Assembly: GCF_900090235.1 (NCBI RefSeq)
Contig: NZ_LT607750.1
Coordinates: 2,740,501 to 2,804,500 of the forward strand
DNA: 64,000 nt
Direction of reading: 5' to 3'
DNA from: Micromonospora echinaurantiaca
GTDB lineage: Bacteria; Actinomycetota; Actinomycetes; Mycobacteriales; Micromonosporaceae
The position numbers and the translations under genes are program-made. Numbering within the stretch: the first letter of the stretch is position 1; every line of letters starts with the position of its first letter. The notes below the pieces were generated by a model. The model saw nothing but the letters and a program-made list of their open reading frames with translations. It was not told where the DNA came from and did no database searches. This document shows positions 19,661-29,450 of this stretch, piece after piece.

Positions 19661-20671
19661 GTGGCGTGGTCTTTCGGGCACTGGCTGATACTGATCGTGG
19701 CTCTGTTGGTGGGCCTGGCCGCCGGCTGGGTGCTGCGCGGCCGGCGCGACGCAGCGACCGCCGGCTCGCCCGGCATGGACGGTGGCGCCGCCGGCGGCAT
19801 GACGGCCGTGGTGGCCGAGCCGGCGCCCGTCGCCACCACCGACACCGTACGGCCCGAGGCGACCGTCGACCCGGCCCCGGCCGCGGTCGCCGAGCAGCCC
19901 GCGCCGGTCGACACCGTGCCGGCCCAGCCGGGGCCGGCCAGCCCCGCGGCCGACACCGTGGACCCGGCCGACATGGCGCTCACCGACGGCCCGGCGTCCA
20001 CGCCCGACCCGGCGACCGACCGGGGCCGGGGCGTCGACGAGCCGGCCGAGGCCGACGCCGCCCTGGTGGCGGAGCTGGCCGCCCGCGACGGCGAGGACGG
20101 GCCCGGGGCCGAGGTGCCGGTCAGCGTGCCCGACACCGACCGCACCGACGACGACGAGCCGGCCGTGGTCGGGCAGCGGCCGGCGCCGGCCGCCGAGCGG
20201 ACCTCGGACGTCGCGGCGGCCGAGCCGACCACGGCCGAGCCCGTCGACGCCAACACCGCCAAGCCGGTCGAGGCCGAGACCGCCGCCGAGCCCGTCGACG
20301 CCGACGCCGCCGCCAGGTCGGGTGGGCCGGTGGCCGACGAGCCGCCGGCGCGGCCGGCCGTCGCCACTCCGCCGGTGCGGCCGGTACCCGCGCCGGCGCC
20401 GGCCGCGGAGGCCGCCGGGGACGCCGAGCCGGCCGACGACTTCCGCCGGATCCAGGGGGTCGGGCCGAAGATGGCGGCCGCGTTGCAGGCCGCCGGCGTC
20501 CGGACCTACCGGCAGCTGGCCGAGCTTGACGAGGCGGGCCTGCGGGACCTCATCCGGGCCGCCGGGCTGCGTGCCGCGCCCGGCCTCGCCACCTGGCCGC
20601 AGCAGGCCAAGGTGCTGGCCGGCACGCCGGAGGCGGCCGCCGTCCTGCCCGCCGGCGGGGACGACGCCTGA
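19661..20671 (+). CDS. Membrane-anchored protein with C-terminal helix-hairpin-helix domain
   Basis: A 336-residue protein. Residues 7-26 are one hydrophobic segment (HWLILIVALLVGLAAGWVL). Then comes an acidic, Ala/Pro/Asp-rich low-complexity region of more than 200 residues. The last 70 residues contain FRRIQGVGPKMAAALQAAGVRTYRQLAELDEAGLRDL, a helix-hairpin-helix repeat of the kind found in predicted flap-endonuclease-like 5' DNA nuclease proteins. GTG start preceded by GAGGGAGG. Role unknown; the architecture suggests a DNA-contacting module tethered to the membrane. It stands alone, with a terminator 3 bp downstream. Confidence 0.8.
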   Translation: MAWSFGHWLILIVALLVGLAAGWVLRGRRDAATAGSPGMDGGAAGGMTAVVAEPAPVATTDTVRPEATVDPAPAAVAEQPAPVDTVPAQPGPASPAADTVDPADMALTDGPASTPDPATDRGRGVDEPAEADAALVAELAARDGEDGPGAEVPVSVPDTDRTDDDEPAVVGQRPAPAAERTSDVAAAEPTTAEPVDANTAKPVEAETAAEPVDADAAARSGGPVADEPPARPAVATPPVRPVPAPAPAAEAAGDAEPADDFRRIQGVGPKMAAALQAAGVRTYRQLAELDEAGLRDLIRAAGLRAAPGLATWPQQAKVLAGTPEAAAVLPAGGDDA

Positions 20672-20673
20672 CC

Positions 20674-20717
20674 GGTCGCGGCCCGGCGGTCGACGAACCG
20701 ACCGCCGGGCCGCGACC
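20674..20717 (+). terminator. Terminator after the helix-hairpin-helix protein
   Basis: A perfect 19-bp stem (GGTCGCGGCCCGGCGGTCG and its complement) with loop ACGAAC starts 3 bp past the stop. No T-run. Confidence 0.85.
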
Positions 20718-20871
20718 GCGGGAACCACCGGCCGGCGCGTCGGCCGCGGGGATCCAGCCGCGGCGATCCGCGCCGAAAAAGCCGCATACCGGACGCGTGG
20801 TCGGCTGGAGATCGCTACCGTCGGAACAGGGCCGGACGGCCCGCCGAGCCGATCCCCGCCAGGAGCAGCCC

Positions 20872-22077
20872 GTGCAGGACCCGACGCCGGAGCCTGCCCC
20901 GAGCCGGGACCGCCCCCCGATGCGCGACCCGGAGGCGCCCCGGCGGGTGACCCTGCTGGAGCTCTTCTTCGACCTCGTCTACGTGGTCGCCCTCGCCCTC
21001 ATCTCCCGGGGCCTGATCGAGGAACTGGACTGGCACCGGGCCGGGCAGGCCCTGATCATGCTGGCCGCGATGTGGTGGACGTGGGCGATCACCACCCTGG
21101 TCACCGACCTCTACGATCCGGAACGCCGAGAGATCAAGCTGCTGGTGGCCGCGGTGATGTTCGGCGCGCTGCTGATGACCACGGCCATCCCGGAGGCGTT
21201 CGGCGCCCGGGGGCTGGTCTTCGCCGGCACGTACGTGGCGATCCACCTCGGTCGCGGACTGTTCCTCATGCCGACCGTCCGCGGGCACCGACAGACCCAG
21301 CGCCGGGCCGCCCGCATCTTCCTCTGGTTCGCCGTCTCGGCGGTGCCGTGGATCGCCGGCGCGTTCGTCTCCGGGGACGGCCGGATGGCCCTCTGGGCGC
21401 TGGCGCTGGCCATCGACTACACCGGCTTCCGGCTGGCCTACCCGGTGCCCGGCCTGGGCGTGGTGCCCGACAGCCAGCGCAACGTCACCGCCGAGCACCT
21501 CTCCGAGCGGTACCAGCAGTTCTTCATCATCGCCCTCGGCGACGCCATCCTGACCATCGGCACCATGTTCAGCCTGAAGCACTCCGAGGCGGAGAACATC
21601 GCCGCGTTCGCGATCGCGTTCACCACCACGCTGCTGCTCTGGCGGGTCTATGTGCACAAGTCCGGGGAACTGCTGCCGCTGGCCATCGCGTCCGCCCGGG
21701 ACCCGAGCAAGTTCCTCAACACCGCCCCGTACACGCACCTGCTGATGGTGGCCGGGGTGGTCACCACCGCCGCCGGGTTCGATCTGGTGCTGCACAAGCC
21801 GGAGGGCAGCACGCCGCCGGCCTGGGTGGCGGTCATCCTCGGCGGCCCCGGGCTGTTCCTGCTCGGCCGCGCCGCGTTCGAGTACGAGGTGTTCAGCCGG
21901 GTCTCGCTGTCCCGTCCCGGAGGGCTGCTCGTCCTGCTCACCGCCGCGCCGGCGGCGCTGTTCCTGCCGCCGGTCTTCGCCGCGCTCGCGGCGATGCTGG
22001 TGCTGTTCGGGGTGGCGCTGGCCGATCGCCGGCGCAGCCGGGGCAAGCCGCCGGAGGCGCCCTCCCCGCCGCACTGA
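20872..22077 (+). CDS. ltrA: Low temperature requirement protein A (LtrA) family membrane protein
   Basis: A 401-residue polytopic protein with about ten to twelve hydrophobic segments. The LtrA signature is clear: RVTLLELFFDLVYVVAL at the N-terminus, ERYQQFFIIALGDAILTIG in the middle, and a TTTLLLWRVY helix. The family was named from a Listeria cold-growth mutant and its biochemical function is unknown. GTG start is chosen because AGGAG is 6 bp upstream. Monocistronic, convergent with the next gene. Confidence 0.85.
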   Translation: MQDPTPEPAPSRDRPPMRDPEAPRRVTLLELFFDLVYVVALALISRGLIEELDWHRAGQALIMLAAMWWTWAITTLVTDLYDPERREIKLLVAAVMFGALLMTTAIPEAFGARGLVFAGTYVAIHLGRGLFLMPTVRGHRQTQRRAARIFLWFAVSAVPWIAGAFVSGDGRMALWALALAIDYTGFRLAYPVPGLGVVPDSQRNVTAEHLSERYQQFFIIALGDAILTIGTMFSLKHSEAENIAAFAIAFTTTLLLWRVYVHKSGELLPLAIASARDPSKFLNTAPYTHLLMVAGVVTTAAGFDLVLHKPEGSTPPAWVAVILGGPGLFLLGRAAFEYEVFSRVSLSRPGGLLVLLTAAPAALFLPPVFAALAAMLVLFGVALADRRRSRGKPPEAPSPPH

Positions 22078-22108
22078 CCCAGCCACAACTCCGGCAGCCG
22101 GCGACCGG

Positions 22109-22936
22109 TCACACCAGCGCCTCGGCGTAGGCCCGGACCCGCAGCCGCTGCCCCGCGGCGGGGCCGAGGCGTACCTGGAGCCCCAACGGCGCCGCCGCCC
22201 GGCGCACCTGGTCGAGGTGGAGCGACCCGTGCCGGTCGACGGTGAGCACCGGCGGCTCCTCCGGGTCGCCCGTGGGCGCGTGGAACGACAGCAGGGTCAC
22301 CGACGCCGGCAGGTGGTCGGGGTACGCGGCCCGGGCCGCCGCCTCGTCCCGGTGTGCGAGGACGACCAGGTCGTCGAGGTGGGCGAAGTCCGCCACGATG
22401 CCGTCGGCCCGCCAGTGCGCCGGCTCCTCGTCCGCTCCGGTCAGGTGCCGGGACCGGTTCGCCGAGGTGATGTAGAGGTGCTCCACCCCGGCCTCGGCGA
22501 CCGCCCGGGCGAAGAAGGCGTTCGACGGGCAGGCGAGCCCGGGCGCGATCACCTGGGTGGTGCGTACCCCCTGGTCGTGCTGGGTCAGGTGGGCGGGCAA
22601 CCCGGCAGCGGCCGGCCCCCGGAAGCCGAACGGGCCCGCGCCGTAGAGCGCGTCCATCAGCTGGCGGACCCGCCGCTGCGGCAGCCGGTGCGGCACCAGC
22701 GACCAGTCGAACAGGTCGGCGATCCGGCCGGGCGTGGCGGTGATGCTCCCGACCTGGCCGGCCGGCCGCCCCTTGGCGAGGTTGACCCGGCGCACGGTGC
22801 CGGCGTCCGGCCGGGTGACCACGGCGTAGAAGTTCCCGAACGCGACCGCGACGACCGCGCCGCCGGCCAGCGCGCGGGCCGCCACGGCCACGTCCTCGGG
22901 ACGGTCGACGAACAGGTGCGGTCTCCAGACGCCCAT
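22109..22936 (-). CDS. Sua5/YrdC/YciO-family protein
   Basis: A 275-residue protein resembling L-threonylcarbamoyladenylate synthases: LAKGRPAGQVGSITATP matches the KRP-type loop and YITSANRSRHLTG the SANxSG loop. True TsaC/Sua5 proteins make threonylcarbamoyl-AMP for tRNA t6A, but the surrounding sequence looks diverged. It may be a paralogue with another ATP- or nucleotide-dependent job. ATG preceded by GAGGAGG. It is divergent from the small membrane protein, with 244 bp between. Confidence 0.6.
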   Translation of the reverse strand: MGVWRPHLFVDRPEDVAVAARALAGGAVVAVAFGNFYAVVTRPDAGTVRRVNLAKGRPAGQVGSITATPGRIADLFDWSLVPHRLPQRRVRQLMDALYGAGPFGFRGPAAAGLPAHLTQHDQGVRTTQVIAPGLACPSNAFFARAVAEAGVEHLYITSANRSRHLTGADEEPAHWRADGIVADFAHLDDLVVLAHRDEAAARAAYPDHLPASVTLLSFHAPTGDPEEPPVLTVDRHGSLHLDQVRRAAAPLGLQVRLGPAAGQRLRVRAYAEALV

Positions 22937-23180
22937 GGGTCCTCCTCGGCGGGCCGTGACGCAGTTGTACGTCCGTCGCGGTGCCCGGCACGGTGGTGGG
23001 TCGTCGATCCGATAGTCGACCCGCCGCAGCCGGCGCGGGCGGGCGATCCGCCGCCGTACCACCGGCCGGCCGCGCCCGACGGACGGGGCGGTCCGGCCGA
23101 CCGATCGGTGCCTCCGTTAGCCGATCGGCGCGATTGGGTACAACGCCTGCACCTCGAACCCACCACCCCTGGAGGCAACC

Positions 23181-23387
23181 ATGCGCGGCACCTCGATACT
23201 CGGAGTCCTGGTCGTCATCTGGCTGATCATCGGCGCGATCGCCGCCGGCCAGCGCGGTTACTACGGCAACGACGACACCAACTGCGCGGAGGCCGGCACG
23301 ATCCTGGTGACCATCGTGGCCGGACCGCTGAACTACATCGGCGCCAACCCGAAGGTCGACTGCGAGCTGCCCGAGCCGTCCAAGTAG
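23181..23387 (+). CDS. Small membrane protein of unknown function
   Basis: A 68-residue protein. An N-terminal hydrophobic helix (SILGVLVVIWLIIGAIAAG) and a second (AGTILVTIVAGPLNYIG) flank a short exposed segment containing a Cys. A further Cys is near the C-terminus, so a disulfide outside the membrane is possible. GGAGG lies 7 bp before the ATG and a hairpin follows, both arguing that it is a real gene. Confidence 0.75.
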   Translation: MRGTSILGVLVVIWLIIGAIAAGQRGYYGNDDTNCAEAGTILVTIVAGPLNYIGANPKVDCELPEPSK

Positions 23388-23400
23388 GACGCTCCAGTCC

Positions 23401-23425
23401 GGCCCGCGCCCCCGCGGCGCGGGCC
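23401..23425 (+). terminator. Terminator after the small membrane protein
   Basis: GGCCCGCGCC and its complement form a perfect 10-bp stem with loop CCCGC, 13 bp past the stop. Confidence 0.7.
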
Positions 23426-23518
23426 GTCGCGTGCCGGTCCGGCCGGCGCCTGCCCGGAAGGTCAGGAAGAGGGCCGGCGGGGCAGCCGGACCGGGGCGGA
23501 CGGTCCAGACTGGTCACC

Positions 23519-24166
23519 GTGACCGAGACGACCGACACCCGACGCAGCTACGACCAGGTGGCCGGCCGGTACGCGGCGGAGATCGGCGACGAGCTGACCG
23601 GCAAGCCGCTGGACCGGGCGCTGCTCGCCGCGCTGGCCGAGTTCGGCGCCGGCGGGCCGGTGCTGGACGTGGGCTGCGGGCCCGGCCAGGCCGCGGCCGA
23701 GCTGGCCGGGCGGGGCGCGCGCCCGGTGGGCGTCGACCTGTCGCCGGCGATGTGCGCGCTCGCCCACCGCGCCACCGCGCTGCCCTGCTGCGCGGCGGAC
23801 ATGACCGCGCTGCCGGTCCGCTCCGCCGCGGTGACCGCGATCGTCTGCCTGTACGCGGTGATCCACCTCGACCCGCCCCGGCGGGCCGCCGCCTACGCCG
23901 AGTTCGCCCGGGTGCTGCGCCCCGGCGGCAGCGCCCTGATCGCCTTCCACACCGGCGACGAGCAGACCCCGCCCGGGCAGGCCCGGACGCTCACCGACTG
24001 GTGGGGGCACCCGGTGGCGCTGACCTTCCGGTTCCTCGACCCGGCGGCCGAGGTGGCCGCCCTCGCCCGGGCCGGGCTCGCCCTCACCGCGCGGTTGGAC
24101 CGCCGGCCGGACCCGGCGCGGGAGCACGCCAGCGAGCGCTGCTACCTGCTGGTGCGACGCGCCTGA
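23519..24166 (+). CDS. Class I SAM-dependent methyltransferase
   Basis: A 215-residue Rossmann methyltransferase: motif I VLDVGCGPGQAAAELAG, the acidic SAM-ribose residue in PVGVDLSPAM, DMTALPV, and LRPGGSALIAF. Substrate unknown. GTG start; no strong ribosome binding site seen. It is followed by a repeat-rich terminator. Confidence 0.85.
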   Translation: MTETTDTRRSYDQVAGRYAAEIGDELTGKPLDRALLAALAEFGAGGPVLDVGCGPGQAAAELAGRGARPVGVDLSPAMCALAHRATALPCCAADMTALPVRSAAVTAIVCLYAVIHLDPPRRAAAYAEFARVLRPGGSALIAFHTGDEQTPPGQARTLTDWWGHPVALTFRFLDPAAEVAALARAGLALTARLDRRPDPAREHASERCYLLVRRA

Positions 24167-24199
24167 GCGGCCGGCGACCGCGCCGAGGCCGCCCAGGGG

Positions 24200-24242
24200 C
24201 CGCTCAGAGCACCGCTCAGGGGCCGCTCAGCGGCCCGCTCAG
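24200..24242 (+). repeat. Four CCGCTCAG repeats forming a terminator-like hairpin
   Basis: CCGCTCAG begins at 24200, 24212, 24223 and 24235 (periods 12, 11, 12). The last two copies fold as GGGCCGCT-C-AGCGGCCC (24220-24236). It lies 33 bp past the methyltransferase stop and probably terminates it. Confidence 0.55.
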
Positions 24243-24313
24243 CGGTGACGTTTGCCGCGGGTCGCGGCGGGAACGGCCCTGGCTCCACCGCCGCACGGAC
24301 GGGAGCAGGGCAC

Positions 24314-25273
24314 ATGCAGATCGGCTACAAGCTCGCCGCGGAGGGCTACGGACCGCAGGAGATGATCCGGCAGGCGGTCCGGGCCGAGCAGGTCGGCTTC
24401 GACTTCGTCGAGATGAGCGACCACTTCCACCCGTGGCTGGAAGCCCAGGGCCACTCGTCGTTCGCCTGGAGCGTGCTGGGCGCCGTCGCGGCCCGGACCA
24501 CCACCCTGCGGCTGGCCACCGGCGTCACCTGCCCCACCGTCCGCTACCACCCGGCGATCATCGCCCAGGCCGCCGCCACCCTGGCCCTGATCTCCGACGG
24601 GCGGTTCACCCTCGGCGTGGGCGCCGGGGAACGGCTCAACGAGCACGTGGTCGGGCAGGGCTTCCCGAGCGTACGCGGGCGGCACGAACGGCTCCGCGAG
24701 GCGCTGGAGATCATCCGGCTGCTCTGGCAGGGCGGCTACCAGTCGTACGACGGCAGGCACCTGCAGCTGGAGGACGCCCGGGTCTTCGACCTGCCCGACA
24801 CTTCGCCGGTGATCGCGGTGGCGGCCAGCGGGCCGGACTCCGCCGCGCTGGCCGCCGAGCTGGGTGACGGGCTGTTCGCCACCGAGCCGAAGGGGTCGAT
24901 CGTCGAGCACTACCGCTCCGCCGGCGGGCAGGGCCCGCGGTACGCCGAGGTGCCGCTGGCCTGGGCCACCGACGAGGGGCAGGCGGTGCAGGCGGTGCTG
25001 CAGACCAGCCGCTGGATGGTCACCGGCTGGAAGGTGATGAGCGAGCTGCCCAACCCGGTGAACTTCGACGCGGCCAGCTCGTACGTGGAGGAGCGGCACG
25101 TCCGCGAGCTGTTCGCCGTCGGCCCCGACCCGGAGGTGCACGTCCAGGCGGTGCGGCCGTACCTCGACGCCGGCTTCGACCACATCGTGCTGCAGAACGC
25201 CGGCCCGGACCCGGACGGCTTCCTCGACTTCTTCGCCGCCGAGCTGGCCTCCCGGCTGCGCGCGCTCGGCTGA
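24314..25273 (+). CDS. LLM-class F420-dependent oxidoreductase
   Basis: A 319-residue TIM-barrel protein of the bacterial luciferase-like family, close in pattern to F420-dependent glucose-6-phosphate dehydrogenases: GYKLAAEGYGP, FVEMSDHFHPW, LATGVTCPTVRYHP and TLGVGAGERLNEHV. It would transfer hydride between F420 and an alcohol, aldehyde or ring substrate. The real substrate is not determinable. ATG is preceded by GGGAGCAGGG. Confidence 0.85.
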   Translation: MQIGYKLAAEGYGPQEMIRQAVRAEQVGFDFVEMSDHFHPWLEAQGHSSFAWSVLGAVAARTTTLRLATGVTCPTVRYHPAIIAQAAATLALISDGRFTLGVGAGERLNEHVVGQGFPSVRGRHERLREALEIIRLLWQGGYQSYDGRHLQLEDARVFDLPDTSPVIAVAASGPDSAALAAELGDGLFATEPKGSIVEHYRSAGGQGPRYAEVPLAWATDEGQAVQAVLQTSRWMVTGWKVMSELPNPVNFDAASSYVEERHVRELFAVGPDPEVHVQAVRPYLDAGFDHIVLQNAGPDPDGFLDFFAAELASRLRALG

Positions 25274-25287
25274 TCCGGACGGCGGGC

Positions 25288-25326
25288 GGCCCGCCGGGGC
25301 GATCGCAGGATCGTCCCCGGCGGGCC
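25288..25326. terminator. Bidirectional terminator
   Basis: A 17-bp stem with a single bulged A and loop GCAG (arms 25288-25304 and 25309-25326) sits between the convergent oxidoreductase and beta-helix genes. Confidence 0.75.
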
Positions 25327-25353
25327 GCGGATGGGCAGAGCCGATGGTCGCGG

Positions 25354-26991
25354 TCAGCGGAAGCAGTGGGTGACCGGCACCCGGGAGCCCGCGCAGTTGG
25401 TGGGCCGGTTCTCGATGACGTCGGTCTCGTCGTCGACCGTCACCCGGGCCTTGTCGGCGTGGATGCCACCCGGGCCGGTGGTCCCCCCGTTGCGGATCAC
25501 CTCGCTGCGGTGGAGCGTGAGCTGCCCGAGAGAGGCGAAGATGCCGCCGCCCGTCGACCGGGCCCCGACGGCGGTGTTGCGGCTCACCTCGCTCTGCCGC
25601 ACCAGCAGGTTGGACTTCTCGGCGTAGAGGCCGCCGCCGTTGCCGCGCGCGGTGTTGCCGGCCACCACGCTGTCGTCGAGCGGGACCAGCCCCTGGAAGG
25701 TGGAGATGCCGCCGCCGTTGCCGGTGGCGGTGTTGTCCCGCACGGTGAGCCGGCGCAGGAAGAGCACCGCGTCCGAGTTGGCCAGGCCGCCGCCGATCTG
25801 GGCGGTGTTGCCGAGCACCTTGGTGTCGGAGACCCGGGTCCGGGCGGAGAAGCTGGCCACGCCACCGCCGTGGGTGGCGGTGTTGTGCGCGAAGGTGCTG
25901 CCCTGCACCTCGGCCGCGCCGCGATAGTTGGCCAGCCCGCCGCCGTACGCGACGGCGCTGTTGTCGCGGAACTCGGAGCGGTGCATGGTGAGCACGCCGC
26001 CGTTGAGGAACCCGCCGCCCTTGCCCGCCTTGCCGGCCGCGTTGTTCGACACGAAGGTGCTCTCGTCGACCAGCATGTTGCCGTCGTTGAAGATGGCGCC
26101 ACCGCCGCCCTCCGCCGAGAGCGAGACGCTGTGGGTGATCGTGGTGCGCTCGACGACGGCCGAGGCGCCGTGCACGACGTGGATGGCGCCGCCCTCGGCG
26201 GCCGACCGGCCGTTGCGCAGGACGACGTCACGCAGGGTCAGCTCGCCGCCGTCGCGGACGGTGAAGAACCGGAACGCCTCGGCGTCGGTCTTGCGGACGA
26301 TGGTCGCGCCCGCGCCCTCGATGGTGACCGGGTGGTAGATCACCGGCAGGCCGGACTTGTCGTCGGCCGGGTTGCGCGGCGGCGCCTCGGCGTCACCGGG
26401 GTTCTCCGCCGTGTCGGCGGCCTCCCGGGCGTCGCGGATCCCGCCGTCGTACTGGTCGGGCTGCCCGAACGCGTGGGTGAGCGGGTACGTGCACTTCGGC
26501 GCGAGCCGGAGGGTGCCGCCGCCCTCGGCGTTGACCCGCACCAGCGCCGCGATGAGTTGGGCGGAGTCGCACGGCACCGCGATCGCGTCCCGGTGCCACC
26601 GGTTGCCGCCGCCGTCGCGACGCTGGTGCGGGTCGTCCCCGGTGCCACGCGACTCCTGCGGGTCTCCTCCGGCGGCCCGCTCCCAGCCGCTGCGCGGGTC
26701 GTCCGGTCGCCCGTCCGTGCCCTGCGGGCCCGCCTCGTACCGGCGCTCACCGCCGTCGGGCCGCTCGCCCGCCCGTCGCGGGTGCTCCGGGTCGGTCGGG
26801 TCGCCGGTGGGCACCAGCACAGGCCGGCCCTGATCGGGTGCGGAGAGCCCGTGGTCGGCGGCGCTCGCCGCGCCCCCGCCCAGCCCCACCGCCGCGACCA
26901 CCAGGCTGCCCGCCACGACGCCGCCGGCTAAGAACCACCGGGATCGTCGCCTGGGTCGTGCTGGGCGCCGGCTCCCCTGGTAGGTGGACAT
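25354..26991 (-). CDS. Secreted right-handed beta-helix protein
   Basis: A 545-residue protein with a long signal sequence: Arg-rich start, hydrophobic core WFLAGGVVAGSLVVAAVGLGGG, and ASAA cleavage site. A charged linker follows, then a beta-helix of short parallel repeats with alternating asparagines (GGAIFNDGNMLV, GGLANYRGAAEV, GGGISTFQGL). Such folds are found in polysaccharide lyases and surface adhesins; no catalytic motif was recognised. The N-terminal part of the helix is preceded by IAVPCDSAQLIAAL, a pattern common in choice-of-anchor-type secreted repeat proteins. ATG at 26991 is chosen because the signal peptide starts there. Confidence 0.8.
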   Translation of the reverse strand: MSTYQGSRRPARPRRRSRWFLAGGVVAGSLVVAAVGLGGGAASAADHGLSAPDQGRPVLVPTGDPTDPEHPRRAGERPDGGERRYEAGPQGTDGRPDDPRSGWERAAGGDPQESRGTGDDPHQRRDGGGNRWHRDAIAVPCDSAQLIAALVRVNAEGGGTLRLAPKCTYPLTHAFGQPDQYDGGIRDAREAADTAENPGDAEAPPRNPADDKSGLPVIYHPVTIEGAGATIVRKTDAEAFRFFTVRDGGELTLRDVVLRNGRSAAEGGAIHVVHGASAVVERTTITHSVSLSAEGGGGAIFNDGNMLVDESTFVSNNAAGKAGKGGGFLNGGVLTMHRSEFRDNSAVAYGGGLANYRGAAEVQGSTFAHNTATHGGGVASFSARTRVSDTKVLGNTAQIGGGLANSDAVLFLRRLTVRDNTATGNGGGISTFQGLVPLDDSVVAGNTARGNGGGLYAEKSNLLVRQSEVSRNTAVGARSTGGGIFASLGQLTLHRSEVIRNGGTTGPGGIHADKARVTVDDETDVIENRPTNCAGSRVPVTHCFR

Positions 26992-27181
26992 CACGCTTCC
27001 CTGCCTCTCGTGCGGATGACACGGCCGCGCCGAGACGGGCGCGGCGTGGCTGGCTCGCCGCAGCCACTGAAAGTCACGATACGGTGGGTAACCGGACAAG
27101 TCCGTCGAACATGAATAAACGTGTCGTTCGCCTTCATCTACCCCAGCACGGCACCGAACGGTTTGCTCCGGCGGCCGCGAG

Positions 27182-29278
27182 TCATCCGCCGACGTGGATT
27201 CCCGGGCGGCGGGTCGGGTCGGGCTCGGAACGGCGCAGGATCTCCCGGACCACCGGCGGGGTGTCGCCGCGACCGAGGATCAGGTACCGGAGCAGGTGGG
27301 CGACCGGGCTGCCCTCCGACCACTCGAAGTGCGCGTGCGGCCGCACCCCAGTGGCGTCGCGGAGCGCGAGCAGGATCGCCGCGATGGCGTTCGGGGCGGC
27401 CGGGCTGCTGGCCCGCAGCACCCGGAACCCGCCGACCTCCACGCCGTGCACCCGCAGCACCTGGCTGAACTCGGACGGGTCGACCACGTCGATCTCCAGG
27501 AAGAGCACGTCGGCCGCGCCCGGCACCGGGTTCATCCCGCGCTGCGCCCGCTCCTTGACGGTGTACTCCTTGACCGCGCCGCTGTCGCGCCGGTTGGCGA
27601 TCAGGTGCAGCCGGCCGTCGTGCGCCAGCGACTCCCGGATGTAGCGCCGGGCCGGCTCGTCGAACTCGATCCGCTCGGCGCGCAGCTCGGTGGTGCGGGT
27701 GACCCGGGAGACCAGCGAGACGGCGATGATGCCGAGGATGAACAGGGCCGAGATGGTGATCCCGTCCGGTTGCTCGATGACGTTCTCGACCAGCGCGTAC
27801 AGCAGCACGAGGACGAGCACGGTGAAGCCGGTGGCGACGCCCCGCCGGTGCTGGCGGGCCGTCGCGATGGCCACCGCCACCGCGGCGGAGACCATCATCG
27901 CGAGGATCCCGGTGGCGTACGCCCCGGCCTGGGCGTTCACGTCGGCCCGGAAGATGATGGTGATGGCCACGCAGACCAGCGTGTAGACGATGACCACCGG
28001 CCGCACCGCGCGGGCCCACTCGGGCGCCATCCCGTACGAGGGCAGGTAGCGGGGCACGATGTTGATCAGGCCGGCCATCGCCGAGGCGCCGGCGAACCAC
28101 AGGATCAGCATGCTGCTGACGTCGTACACCGTGCCGAAGCCCTCGCCGACGTGCTCGTGGGCGAGGAACGCCAGCGCCCGCCCGTTGGCCGCGCCGCCCG
28201 GCTCGAACTCCTCGGCGGGAATCAGCGCCGTGGTGACGAACGTGGTGGTGACCAGGTACACCGACATGATCAGCGCGGCGGTGGTGAGCAACCGGCGGGT
28301 GTTGCGGATCCGGGCGGCCAGCCGGGCCTGCGGGTCCGGGCCCCGCCCGGCCACCAGCGGCATCATGCTGACCCCGGTCTCGAAGCCGGACAGCCCCAGC
28401 ACCAGCAGCGGGAAGGCGAGCACGGCGGTCAGCGCCACGTCGGCGGGCCCGCCGGTGGCGGTCAGCGCGGCGGTCCAGTCGGACAGCAGGCCCGGGTCCG
28501 CCACGATCTCGGCCACCGCGACCACCACGACCACCGCGTTGAGGGCGAGGAAGACGACGACCAGCGGGATCGCCACCACCACGGCCTCGCGGAACCCGAG
28601 CAGGAACACCCCACCGAGGACCAGCAGCAGGAGCACGGTCACCGCCACCGCCACCAGCGGGCCGCCGAACCCCGCCGGCAGGTACGGGTTCTCCAGCAGG
28701 TGCACGGTGGCGTCGGCCGAGGAGAGAGTGATCGTGATGATCCACGAGGTGGCCACGAAGCCGAGCAGGACGAGGACGAAGATCTTGCCCCGCCAGAACG
28801 GCAGCAGCCGCTCCAGCATCGCCACCGACCCCTGCCCGTGCGGGCTCTCCCGGGCCACCCGGCGGTACATCGGCAGCATCCCGAACAGGGTGAGCGCCAC
28901 GATCAGCAGGGTCGCCAGCGGCGACAACGCCCCGGCGGCCACCGCCGCGATGCCGGGCAGGTAGGACAGCGTGGAGAAGTAGTCCACCCCGGTCAGGCAC
29001 ATCACCTGCCACCAGGCGTGCGACCGGGCCTGCCGCTCGGTGGTCTCCGGACCGAGCGGCTGCACCTGGTGCTCGAACAGCCACCGGCGCAGCCGGCCCT
29101 CCGGCTCCTGCCGGCGCACCAGGTTCTCCACCCGCTCCGGGACGCTGACCCGGCGGCCGGCACGGTCGCCGGGTCGGGTCGGGTCGCGGGCGGCACGCAG
29201 CTCCGGCCCCGGACCCCCGGACGCCGGCTGCGGGCGCCCACGCGGGCGTCGCGTCTTCCCCCGCTGCTCGTCAGCCAT
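27182..29278 (-). CDS. APC-family amino acid permease
   Basis: A 698-residue transporter with about 12 membrane helices between residues 75 and 520 and a C-terminal cytosolic domain of about 170 residues. Diagnostic stretches are [39 protein letters not shown] and [17 protein letters not shown]. It probably imports an amino acid or related cation by proton symport. ATG at 29278 has GGACGGGGG upstream; GTG at 29290 is possible. The 190 bp after its 3' end carry the promoter region of the beta-helix gene. Confidence 0.85.
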   Translation of the reverse strand: MADEQRGKTRRPRGRPQPASGGPGPELRAARDPTRPGDRAGRRVSVPERVENLVRRQEPEGRLRRWLFEHQVQPLGPETTERQARSHAWWQVMCLTGVDYFSTLSYLPGIAAVAAGALSPLATLLIVALTLFGMLPMYRRVARESPHGQGSVAMLERLLPFWRGKIFVLVLLGFVATSWIITITLSSADATVHLLENPYLPAGFGGPLVAVAVTVLLLLVLGGVFLLGFREAVVVAIPLVVVFLALNAVVVVVAVAEIVADPGLLSDWTAALTATGGPADVALTAVLAFPLLVLGLSGFETGVSMMPLVAGRGPDPQARLAARIRNTRRLLTTAALIMSVYLVTTTFVTTALIPAEEFEPGGAANGRALAFLAHEHVGEGFGTVYDVSSMLILWFAGASAMAGLINIVPRYLPSYGMAPEWARAVRPVVIVYTLVCVAITIIFRADVNAQAGAYATGILAMMVSAAVAVAIATARQHRRGVATGFTVLVLVLLYALVENVIEQPDGITISALFILGIIAVSLVSRVTRTTELRAERIEFDEPARRYIRESLAHDGRLHLIANRRDSGAVKEYTVKERAQRGMNPVPGAADVLFLEIDVVDPSEFSQVLRVHGVEVGGFRVLRASSPAAPNAIAAILLALRDATGVRPHAHFEWSEGSPVAHLLRYLILGRGDTPPVVREILRRSEPDPTRRPGIHVGG

Positions 29279-29338
29279 CCCCCGTCCCACCCTCGGCCGT
29301 CCTGCCCAAAAGGTAGGCGGTGGCCGGCGGCCGGCCGG

Positions 29339-29395
29339 GCGGAACGGACGAAGCCGGCCGGTCCCACCGCGTTCGCGGAACGGACGAAGCCGGCC
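29339..29395. repeat. Direct repeat, 36-bp period
   Basis: GCGGAACGGACGAAGCCGGC occurs at 29339 and again at 29375. It lies between the permease start and the terminator of the next leftward gene. No function is evident. Confidence 0.6.
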
Positions 29396-29421
29396 CGGAC
29401 CCGCCCGGGCGGGTCCGGGCC
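29392..29421 (-). terminator. Perfect 30-bp palindrome, probable terminator
   Basis: GGCCCGGACCCGCCC followed by its exact reverse complement, 30 bp past the stop of the leftward hypothetical gene at 29451. Confidence 0.65.
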
Positions 29422-29450
29422 GACGCCGGAGCGGGGTGCACCGAGGCCGC

